In this document: piece after piece, positions 9,441 through 20,900 of the stretch
Position numbering within the stretch: position 1 is the stretch's first letter
How the letters are laid out: the number at the start of each line of letters is the position of its first letter
From: Chrysaora quinquecirrha
Taxonomy: Eukaryota; Cnidaria; Scyphozoa; Semaeostomeae; Pelagiidae
Direction: 5' to 3'
Assembly (NCBI GenBank): GCA_014526335.1
Contig: JACTAT010000043.1
Span: 1,030,302-1,094,301 of the forward strand
DNA: 64,000 nucleotides
Translations under genes and position numbers: made by a program
Notes under the pieces: model-generated
The model's database searches: none
The model's input: only the letters and a program-made list of their open reading frames with translations
What the model was told of the DNA's origin: nothing

Positions 9441-12400
9441 GCTGCGTCTACGCGCCCATCTATGCATACATGCGTTCCACGAGCACCCTCTTAATATGTC
9501 CTTCGGACATAAAAATGATCGCTGCAATTACACCACACACGAGAAACCTAAAGGCAAGGCCTCTGAGAACCAAATGAAGTCCATTCCCATGGATCCCATG
9601 GTTGAATTAGTCATGTTGGCATATTAGGCGCAAATAGATCTTACAGAATCATGCAATTTTGCTTGACGGAAATTGACCCTTTACGAAAATGTCAAGGCAA
9701 AGATATTTGATCTGCTCATCCTTGAAGATATCGAACAAGAAATATTGTCCGAGGCACAGATAGCTATTCTCGATATAGGTCATACTCGCTCTTTGCAACG
9801 CCATGAAGAGGACAGAGACAAAGATGTCTGGACAAAGACAAAGAGGACAGAGAACATAATTGGAATGATGCCCTCAAGAGGCAAGCATGTTTCGGAATTT
9901 TATTTCATGAATGACCACTAAAATGTCTCTAACTCCATGACAGACTTAGAGCATCTAACGTCAATGAATTAGGCGCCCAGTTCTGGAAATTTCAACGTTC
10001 ACATCAAGTGCCACAAAGCTGGTACAAAAAGCTCAAGCCTTCGAAATTTTCTTAAAGCAACAAAGCAAATAAAAAGCGTCTTTAAGAATTTCTGTTGAAA
10101 TAATTTAAATCACTAGCGTTGGACAAAAGCGTTAAGTTTTGCTACACAAAAGCGTTACGTTTTGCAAAAAGTGTCAATTGGAATACCTCGGTGTCAGCGG
10201 TATGTTTAGAATTGGAATCCCATAGCCACGAATCTGATACAAGGTTGTTCTTCCCGGGTTCTTCAATGCTTCTTTAATGCTATCGTAGAGCCAAAACGCA
10301 GTCAAATTTGACAGTGTAAAAAATGAATGCTGTTACAATTTTGCCGGAAAGGCAATCTGTTTCATTGTCATCAAATGTGTTATTTAGAGGGTTTAGCACT
10401 AACTACAGTTGTCGTACAGCTGCATATCTTCATAGATGCTAATGCAATCAGCAGCTTTGTGGTCATGGAAAAGTTTCAGTGTTTGAAAATGTGACGAAAA
10501 GTCTATCAAAGTCTGCTGAGATTATCAGTTTGATTTCTGATCTTGCTTTAAAAGATGCACTGCACTGGGTGCTGGATCACGACGATCTCTTCCAGAAGCA
10601 ATCTTCAAAATAGCTTTCATTCAATGAGAGAAAGAGCACAGAGAGGTTTCCTCTTGATCACGATATGATTCACTAACACAACATTGCCGAAAGCAAATTT
10701 CCCATTACCAGGGCATTTAGAGTCATTTGTACGAAGCAGAGCATCCTCCATTTCCTTAATTGCATGGATGGAAACGTATCTCAGCAGGGCTGTTGAAGCT
10801 AGTTCTTCTACGTTACACGCCAACCCTTGTGATATGGTAGCCCTACAATTTTATCGGTAATCGCCCAGACAACCCAGTTGTTCACTATAACGGAAAAAGA
10901 ATTTTTAGGCACCAATTTTATGGCGTCATTTCTCCGGCCAATGCCCAATAAGAACCAAAATATCGACCTATCGACATTATGTACAGCAATGGGCTACCGA
11001 ATGTACATGGCCATCTTCATCAAAATGAGAAATACTCCATCCAAGACACGATTAACTAGCATCGATTTTGGCCCAAGGCTTGTTTTAAGCTTCTATCCAT
11101 TGTGTAAAGCTAACAGAAAATAGTTTCTGGTAACAAAATGTGCAGACATTTCCCCATTGGTATTGATATGCCTACGTCTGTAGCACGCTTTCGTGACAAT
11201 AGAAATTGGAGACGCTCCATTACCCACATTACTTGTTATGCATTAGCAAATGCCTGTACCAAGTTTGATGTCAAGCTGCAAAGGATGCATTTTCTGAAGG
11301 TAGGATTAGGGTTAAAGAACATTAATTAAGCAAATATATGAAGAAGGTAATAAAAATGTGCACTTCATCAAGACTGACTATACTTCATTTGAAATTTATA
11401 GTGTAATTTTACGAAAAGTAAGCTAATAATCCAAGGGCTGCATGAATTATTTAATTAACGTATTGTATGTCTTTAACAGTATTATTTCTCGGGCTTTTGC
11501 ATAACATCCAGTTTCCTGAAAAAATCAAACATAAAAATTTAGTTATGATGCTAATGCTGAGTATATAAATGCAAAAAAAGAATCAAGGGTTTGAAGCATG
11601 TCTAAAATATCTCTCCTGCTGTATAGATACTCAACAGACGAAAGCTCAGCCGGTAAACGCGATAAAAACAAATAAAAATTTCAGTTGTAGCTAAAACATT
11701 TCTCACCAGAGACATGTAATATTTGTATTTGTTGAACGCTATCCTATCCTATTTTGTTTCACGAATACGAATGTGAAGGCAGTAGCAAGGAAAACTTTAA
11801 ATAGGTTGCACAACCTTTCTTCACACGAATGGATATTTGTACGAAACATGTTTGTCAGTAGTTTATTTAATGCATGGGTCGTCGATGCAAGTTACGCGTT
11901 TCTTTTTGATGCATTTACCCATTATGAGAACGCTGTCTGCGCGCAGGCTATAATCCTGCGGTTTCCTATTCGATAATTTATCACGATAGCTAGATTTTCA
12001 GAATTAGGGTATTGAACTAGCCTGAATGGTTGCATGCATTGAGAGTATTTTGCGAACACGGTGTCACTGTCTTCAAGTCGGTGCGACGTTTTGCCTGAAA
12101 CGGCGACAGGACGACGAAAAAACTTAAAGTCGTACGTAGAGCAAGGAATCGATTCTTGAAAACAATGTTCTTGTTGGGGATACGAACGCTCTGAGTTATT
12201 GATTGAAAACAAAAACGTCTTGGCCAATGGCCAGTAGGTAAGGTAGGTAATTGACGATGCGCAGTAAGTCTTCAGTTTTGAAATGGTCTTCTTGAGCTTG
12301 TCTGTGTTTCTTCATATCATAATTCGATCATTTGATCGATGAAAGGTGTGTGAATTTTGTTTGTATTCATCGATCCCTATATGACGTTATGTAGTCATTT

Positions 12401-13111
12401 GTGTGCATGGATTTGGGTTTCCCTTTGACACGTTCACACTTGTCTAGTGAGATTCACGCTGCTTCAACTCAGCGTCAAAAAATAGCCTATCCAAACAATG
12501 CTAAAAATCAATGTCAAAAAACCATATGAGAAGACATTGTAAAATAATGGAATTGGCATTCATTACTCTGTCTCATTACTTTAAATTTGAAAAAACTCGG
12601 TCACCATCACGGACACGGTTCGAAAGTGCTGTTGGGTCGTGATGTAATCCAGTTGAATCGTGGTATCAGGAGTTCAGTGTGGTCAGGGTTCGGGCGCAGC
12701 CACGGTAGCGTGACTATCAGGTCGAGTTATCGATTATTTACCTTCTACTGAGATCCTAGCAACTTGCGCTAAAACAACATTTCACCTTCAACTTCACACT
12801 AAGGGTCTTAAAGCATAAGCACAACTTTTTGCTATATTTCGCAGCGTGCAGCCGGCTTTTTACATTGGTGAGGCCACATATTGCGTTGTTTTCGTGCGTT
12901 TTCCTAGAGACTATCCACGATCCAGTCTTCTTATTGCGCAAATTGGTTGTCGCAGAGCCTTGGTCACAGCATATTTGTGGCAGCGTGGAGCCACCTCAGG
13001 ATGTCTCTGAACAGGGCAACTTTCAGGATTGTTGCGTTATCCGAGCAGGTGAACAAGTCGCATGTGTAGCCACGGCTTTAGGGAAGATGCTACAGCTCGG
13101 GTATTCCTAAC
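9441..13111. other. gene-poor interval
   Basis: About 3.7 kb without a supportable gene. A dispersed palindromic segment (TATGTCCTTCGGACATAAAA) lies at about 9497-9516 and is repeated at about 20909-20928 with the same left flank (ACATGCGTTCCAC-AGCACCC). ORFs of 60-101 codons at 9673-9921, 10617-10823, 10878-11123 and 11922-12227 have no recognised domains. The 3' UTR and polyadenylation site of the 25-exon gene should lie toward the right side. Confidence 0.4.
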
Positions 13112-13325
13112 TTTAAGTATTTCTAAGTATTTCTACTAGTGTTTCTAAGTAATTCTACTAGTATTTCTAATAGTATGTCTTAGTGTTTCTAATAGTATTT
13201 CTACTAGCATTTCTAGTATTCCTACCAGTATTTCTAAGTATTTCTAATAGTATTTCTACTAGTATTACTAGTATTTCTACTAGTATTTCTAGTATTTCTA
13301 CTAGTATTTCTACTGGTATTTCTTA
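13112..13325. repeat. AT-rich minisatellite (unit like TATTTCTACTAG)
   Basis: Tandem variants of a roughly 9-12-bp unit (CTAGTATTTCTA, TAAGTATTTCTA, TAGTATTTCTAC) across about 210 bp. It lies about 175 bp beyond the stop codon of the minus-strand mosaic gene, so it is within or just past that gene's 3' UTR. Confidence 0.9.
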
Positions 13326-13499
13326 CTTTTATGTGCAATGTCGGTTGCATTAGTAGTCAAGATACAGTAGAAAAGTAAGAGCTTCAACTACTGGTGCTAT
13401 CTATGAGCTTTTTATAATGAGCATCGATATCTATTTAAATACAAAAAGTAATGAAATCTGCAACAGCTAAATAAAAAAAACTGTTACTAAAAGATTACC

Positions 13500-14984
13500 T
13501 TAAGAAGCCAGAGGCCGAGATTTGACAGACACAACGATGTCTCTTTCATCTTTCCAGCCATTAATTCCTGCTTGATTACTTGCAGAACACTTGTAAGTAT
13601 GGCTGTCATTCAACTGAACATTCGTTATTGTTAACCTTTTGCTCACTACGTATGCAGAGCTTGATGGAAGATTTGTTATTGTAGATGTGCCTCTGAAGCT
13701 TTCTTTGAAAAAAGAAATTGAAATTTTCGCATCAATGCTTCCTTCCTATTTATTTACTTAATATGCTTGAAGCTTATGCTGAATATAAGCAAGATAAAAT
13801 AAGAGAACCAAGATAGTCTAACTAAATCTTGCCACTTTACCCCATTTTGATTCATGTCTCTAGAGGGTTTTGCGGACATATTGTAACAAAACAACTGTAC
13901 AATTTCGTCGTCCAGACATTGATAATTCTTTTGATGCACATATTTCACCAGTTGGTTCAAAAGAAACTTAAATGACTGCTTTTTAATATCAAGGTATTTC
14001 GATATCTTGAATATATTTGATATCTTGCACAGATTTATCCCAAGCAAAGTGACGAAGTAAAGTGCTTCAGTTTCTATTCCGGGACAAAACCGCAACATAA
14101 ACCTATAGGAGTCTTGTTACAAAAATAGAAATTTCGTGGTCAATAACGTCACTTTGCCTAGGAATGAACTTAGCACAAGTTAGACTTAGTTCCCTTATTT
14201 TATCTTGATACGAGTGAAGCTAAAAATTTCATGCGGTTGTTTATCAACATCTTGCAGCCAGGTAAACAAAATATAAAACAACCCAGCATTTGTAATTTCT
14301 GTACAAAACAGTCCTGGTTACATGACGAGTCCGGCAGAAGAGTGTAACATCGTGGGCATCGTGCTATTGTATTGACTGAGCTAGACTTATAGAGCGAAGC
14401 GATCGAAACGCTGAAACATGCCAGTAATGCTTCAGCAACTGAGGTCTATTATGTACCTAGCGAGTAATAATAGTAGAACCGAAAGTAGTTATTCATCGTC
14501 TTCTTCGTTTACCTTGCAATAACCTCTTTGTATGTGACCTTGGTAGCTAAAATCTTTTTTTAGATGATTAGATGCAGCTAATGAATAGAAAGTTATATAT
14601 TTTTGTTGAATTAACGCAATTCTGCGTAGACTTCGAGGCTTCCTGGGGATGCCATAATATGTGAGGAGAGTTTTTCCCTGAAATAACAGCAAGCTTAAGA
14701 TATTCAAAACCTTAGTCTTATAAATACAATGGATATCTAAGAGGGACTATCGTGACAAATTACTCATATATAAAACAAACTAATATTATTGGACGAGAAA
14801 AGATAAAAAAGCACGGGGATTTCCAATTTTGTTGCATAGTTACCTGGAGCAAGATTGGTTGTATTTGTAATCGATAAATATGGACGTGGACTGCCTGTTG
14901 CAGTGCATTCAATGTTGATCGTGTCTCCAACATACGCATTTAATTCTTGTAATTCAGGAACAACTTTAGTTATACGAGCTGGAA
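13500..14984 (-). CDS. Mosaic gene exons 24-25: Ig-like domain and C terminus
   Basis: Exon 14844-14984 gives the first half of an Ig fold ([20 protein letters not shown]). Exon 13500-13702 gives the second half ([20 protein letters not shown], then NQAG). The Y-x-C-x-A-x-N-x-x-G motif and the Cys pair are typical I-set features; the usual core Trp is absent. The frame ends [11 protein letters not shown] at 13500-13502. No transmembrane helix or GPI-type hydrophobic tail follows. The stop is directly followed by GGTAATC, a donor-like sequence. Confidence 0.82.
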
Positions 14985-17900
14985 CTAAAATAAAAGGAAT
15001 TCTTGAGTTGTAGCAAACCTTAAGTTTAATATTCAAAGTCTTTCACTGGGCAAACGCTCCACCATTGTGTCAAATTCCTTCCATAGGAAAAAAGACATCG
15101 ATATCTGATTTGGACCATATGTTTTACTTTGAACATATGCTAATATTTCTCCTTATTACGTATGAAGAGAAAAATGATTATTCTTGAAGGAGGTTCCTCT
15201 TTTCCTACTTCCAAAAAATGTTGCGAAATTTGCGATTAAAACTTGTTCAAAATGACTGTTGTCAAATCAAATTTGAAGATTCACTTGAATAATCTGAAAA
15301 TTGCCGGAATCCAGGGAAGGAACTTTTGCAGGAAGACACCGAATAGAAGATTCCACAAAAGATGGTGTCGGCGGGCATTTGACCATAATGCATTGCGTTC
15401 TATAATGGAATTTACCCTGATTCTATTGATAATTGATAATTCGATATTTAAACGCAATGCATCATGGTCAAATGCCCCCCGACGCCATCTTTTGCCGATT
15501 CGTCTATTCTCGCAGTTTTTTCATTCGCAAAATTTGATTTAAAAAATTCGGCAATATATTGGCGTCGCGAGAATTTCTTCCGCGGGAAGTTTCTCTCGCA
15601 AAATTACTTCCCTTGAAGAGAATCAACTAGAAAGACGTGGCACTCTGGCATTGCAAGTCATTAACATTTTGTATACGAATCAAGAATAAGAGAAAAGAAA
15701 CTGAAAACTTACAAAAGCATTCATTCTCATGTTTCGCTCCTTCGGCAGTTGTTTGTCCTCCCTCTGGACAGATTTCACAAAATGTTTGACCATCAAGATT
15801 TTGATAAGAGCCAATAGGACATTTCATGCAGCCAGTAAATGGTTTTAAGCCATTCGTAGAAAAGCTTCCTTTTTCACAAAGAGCTGTAACAAAATATGGA
15901 CTAAAGTACTCTAGAGCTCGAGTTGACATAAAAATAATACTTTGGTTCTGGAAAATTGCCATTGTTGCTGCTAAGAGATCTTACATACTGACAAGTAGCT
16001 AAATATATTTTCCACAACTTTTCCCTGACTGTTTCATTAGTCTCTTTCTTAAGAGAATTTACTAAGTGTGATTATTGCAATGCAGGAATTTTCACAAAAT
16101 TTTCAAATTATCTAAGGGCCTGTTTACATGAGGTGGGCCAGCTCACCTGAGTGGGCTGGCCCATTTGAGTGAGATCTGTATGTTTAATACTTTTCTTTGC
16201 TAATCTACAGTCGCGTTTTACATGAAAGGTGGGCCAGCCCACCTCGGTGAGATCTGTGAGAATAGGCGGTGAGATCCGTGTCAGGTGAGATTAAAATTTG
16301 CCATGTAAACAGAATCAGGTGGGCTGGCTCACCTCGGTGGGCTCGAAACATTGCTTATACGCATGCGCATGTAAAATTTGGCGCCAAACAAATGATAAAA
16401 GCAATAATGGCTGACAGCAAGACTTCGCGCTCTGCCTCTGCAGCTAACTCCACTAAAAAGAAGCAATTCAAGTGGACTACTGAAATGATAGCCATTCTTT
16501 TATCCTGTATTAAGGCTTATAAAGCGCAGATGGAGTATGAAGGGCTTGACTTTGACGGGGATAGGCCGGCTCAAATTCGCGAGGTAAGACAAGAAATGGC
16601 GAGGCTTTACGTAGAAGAAATGATTTTTGGTGTGGTTAGCATAACTGCACCTGAAAAACCTATAGAAGAACTAGAAAAAGAGGAAAAAAGAAGCAATCAA
16701 GTCATTTTTTCTGTCATTTTAGTAAACAAAGTGATATACCAACTCAAAGAACTATAGGCCTAACTAGAAACTAGACTAGAACATTGGACTAGAACAACAC
16801 GTAGGCAAAGTTTTTATTTTTTATGGTGCCAAATATTTAAAACAACCTCGTCTCCAAAACATGGAAAAGAGGCAAGCTCATCTCGGTGGGATGCGTTTCA
16901 TGCCATGTAAACGTTTGCAGAAATGATCTCACTCAGGTGGGCCAGCCCACTCAGGTGAGCTGGCCCACCTCATGTAAACAGGCCCTAAGCCCTCAACATA
17001 ACCAAGTAATATCAAAACAGATGTTTGCTGCCCTCGTCAGAATCTTTAAGTGGAGTTCGCAATTATTTAACTCTAGTCTAATGCATTTCTAGGGATTCCT
17101 TACCAATCAACAAATTTTGCGCCAGTCTAACATTTACCTGGTAAATAAAAGGACAATTTCATCCAAGCTACGGTACGGGTATATTTTTATATACAATTTT
17201 TGCAAAATTTCATACAACTATTCGAACAAAATCAACAAATAAATCATTAGGGTATTTTACCTTTGCACTGTATAATGCTGGATGCGCCTTTAAAAAGCGT
17301 TTTAGAGCCAGCTGGACATTGTTTGCAAGAGGTTTTGGCTTCTTCGTCCTGATAATACCCATCAGGGCATTTTTCACATTTTCCTCCACTTGAGAAGAAC
17401 GTTCCTTTGACGCAATTAGCTGCAAAATAAAGTCAAATTTTTCCGTAAAGATTTGATTAAATAAAATGCCATGTACTGGGCAAGATTGAATAGCGGCAAT
17501 TAAATACTGCAGAGAAGTATCCTGAATTAGCACAGCGGTCTTTAAAGAAAGAGCACGAATATTCTTCAAGGTAATATTAAAGGTAATAGGTTTTGCTCAG
17601 AATGCAACAGAAAGTATTAGCTTGAAATAGGTATACAATTTTACAAAATACCTACCGCAGACGTGATCTTGTACAGATATAGTGGACGGATATTTTCTGA
17701 CCAATTGCGTTCCTGCCGGACATGGTGTTGTAAGAGGCGAGTAACCTGTAGATGGGTAAGAATGCTCTGAATTGATGGCAACATGTGACGCAGAGAGTCA
17801 AGAAAAACAGTGTTATGATGAAGATGAACTTCCAGCATGAATAGCATCTTTTCTGAATAAATTCAAAGTCATCAGGGAGAAAAATCATGGCGAAAGCACA

Positions 17901-20900
17901 AACTTACCAACACAGCTTGAAACTTCTGAAGGACTCCACATAGCCGAGCTTGTGAAACATTTTGCCCATGACATATAATCTGAGATGTTGCTTGAAAAGG
18001 TTTTCCCAGTAGGACATTGGAGGGAAACAAACATAGTTGTGGGAGTAGAGAACATTGACTTAATGACATCGTTGCCACCAGGCATTGTCTTTAGGTCACA
18101 GTATTTTGCTGAAAGATCGTTTAAAATATGATGTAGTGTTCACGAATATTATGCATTGAAAGAAATACAAGAAGACTGAAGTGAATGGGGTATAAACATT
18201 TTGCAAAAACCTTCAGCCAAATAATAGACTAATTTTACAGACTGAATGCTAAAAGAGAATTCCGGGCTTTGAGAAAAATGCTTCTAGACAACAAAAACCG
18301 GAAAGGATGAGGTATACAAAACAGTTCCTGGTAGAATATAAAATAAAATAATATATCGTTGGTGGTTGATTGGCAAAGGATACACTCATCTGACCAAAAA
18401 GCAATAATATGCACATGTATCCGGTGCTTTTCATGCTTTGTCAAACGAAATAGTACTTCTTATTGGACGAATTTACGAGCAGCAGAGCAACGGTTGACTT
18501 AGGTACTTGACATTAATGAAAATTACCAGAATACAAAGTAAAAACATTAGAAAAAATCTACCTTGTACATGGACAAAGAACCGACAATAAGCTCTGTTGC
18601 CACTCTTGTCTCTTACGGAATAGTCAACAAAGTACACTTGTGGTTGTCTAACTTCCCCATTTTTAAGGTTGACTGATGTTCTATATATACCAACATTGTC
18701 TGAAAAAACCGGTTCTTTCCATGTGACCACTCCAGTGCTGCCGTCTATTGATATATACTGATTGCTTGCATCACAGTTGCTGACTGTTGGTAGTTCTTTG
18801 TCTAAACGACAGGAAATATATAAAACAACGGTTTATTTTGTACAGTCTAACAAATGCTTCTAATGAAAAGGGTTACTATTAACCATAAAAAGTCAACATC
18901 AGCAATCTGGTAAGATATTTTTAATCGTAAGAAGACATACACTGAAAATGTTTACAGAAGGAAAACATTTATAGAGCTTCCTTTGGGCAAGGGACAGTCC
19001 TTGCCTTCTCTTCTCCATTGTTAGGAATAGAGGGCTACCAGAACATTCTCTGACGCCGTACGGCCGTAATACTAAGATTTAGTTAATAATTAAAGGGTCA
19101 TCCTCGAAATACGGATTGACAGCAAGGAAGATAGTACCTCCTGTATAATTGGATAAAAGGAGCGCTGGAAGTTTTAAAGTTCCTCCCGCCGAAAGCTGAT
19201 TGGTGTTTAAAACACAATGCAAATTTAGCTTTTCTTTCTGATTGGTGCATTTCGAGCCGCAACTGCGGGTATAAATTCCGCCTTAGTTTATTGTTTCGGT
19301 CTGTTTCTGACGTTCATACTCTTAGGAAAATGTTTCCGCTGTTTATCGCAAATCCAAAAGAGATTTTAGAAATTATTATTGCAAAAATGCTGCAGTACCA
19401 AATAAAAAGTTCCACTCTGCAAAATACAAATAACAAAATCGCAAGATCATCTTCAGAGTGCAAAATTATCAAATCAGAAGACTTTTCAGTGCAAATTACT
19501 ATATGAGAAGATGATGTTTAGAATACAAAATTATGAAATCTAAAGACTGTGATCTGAATTATGCCCTATATCTTTCAGTTTTAATTTTTAATTTTTGCCA
19601 GAAGAAGATTTGTTCATCCTTTTCCTAGACAATGGCAGATGACCTTGTCAATATTTCAATTAAAAGCTGAAAGGATGCAATAGAGAGATATGTAATTACC
19701 TTGAACGGTAACAGTAAAGCTGCATTCGACTTGTCTGTTTGCTTCATTACGAGCAACAATTTTTACTGCGGTAAAGCCAAGGGGAAATTCATAGGAGCCA
19801 TCAAGGACACCATTTGGAACTGATTGTAGCTGAGAATCTGGCATGTTTGTCAATAATTCACCAACGGATACTCGCACTGTTTTCCTTCCAATTGGAAGTA
19901 CCACTGTTTTATCAGCAGGACATTTCAATGTTGGTCCTTTGTGAAAAAATTGTATATAGGCAATACCATTAACTATATTGAAAACATAGCAACGCTATCG
20001 CTATGTCGGAAGGACAATAATCATCATCATAATCGTCATCATCATCATCAAAATCGTTATCGTCATCATAAACGTTATCGTTATTGTCATCATCATCATC
20101 ACCAACACCATCAATCATCATGACATCATCATCGTTAAAATCGTTCTCATCATCATAATCGTTATTGTTGTTGTTATTCTCTTCATTGTCATCAATATTG
20201 TCATCATGTTCATCATCATTTATCATCAATAATTGGGATAAATATGGAATCAAATTTTCTGCCCATGTAGCCAGCCTCTTTAACCAAATTCTCGATTAGC
20301 CCCTGCATAACTCTCATTTTCCTAATGCAAATGATGTCTGTATTTGGGCGTTCACTGGTCTGTATAGATACTGTAGATCAACCGGTGGTCATACGGTGGT
20401 CAACCAACCAAAAATATAGAAAATAAGTTAATATTTGGAGGATATCTGAATCACAACTGATTTTTTTTACAAAATTTCAGAACGCAATTACTTTTAGTTA
20501 CTCTGATTTTCCATCGGGATTTTCCCACTATAAGTGTTTTAAAAATATTTTTAAAATATTTAATTATGCAAATGGGAAGTTCGAGAATCTTCTCGACAAC
20601 AATTCAGTCACGTCTCAATAAACATTGTGCGAACGGTCTTCGAGGATTTTCCGATTAGCGGAAAAATCTAATTATCTTGATAAAACCTTCGAGAACTCGT
20701 GCCAAATACTCGACCAAAATGAATCATCTACTTGTTTACAAATTAAATAATTGTCAATAAGTTGGTTTTCATGATGATCAATTACGGCGACTTCAAAGTT
20801 TACTTCCTCTTATTTGTGGCTTAGCTATTGTTACCAATTTGGCAGGAAAAAGCGTCTATACATGCATGTATCCATACCTACATGCGTTCCACAAGCACCC

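Noticed and set aside
9673..11329. Several 60-82-codon ORFs that might form an exon series
   Set aside because: No shared domain, no consistent splice phase and no recognised family.
13754..14098. 114-codon minus-strand ORF
   Set aside because: Lies wholly within the last intron of the mosaic gene, with no recognisable domain and no splice signals joining it to neighbours.
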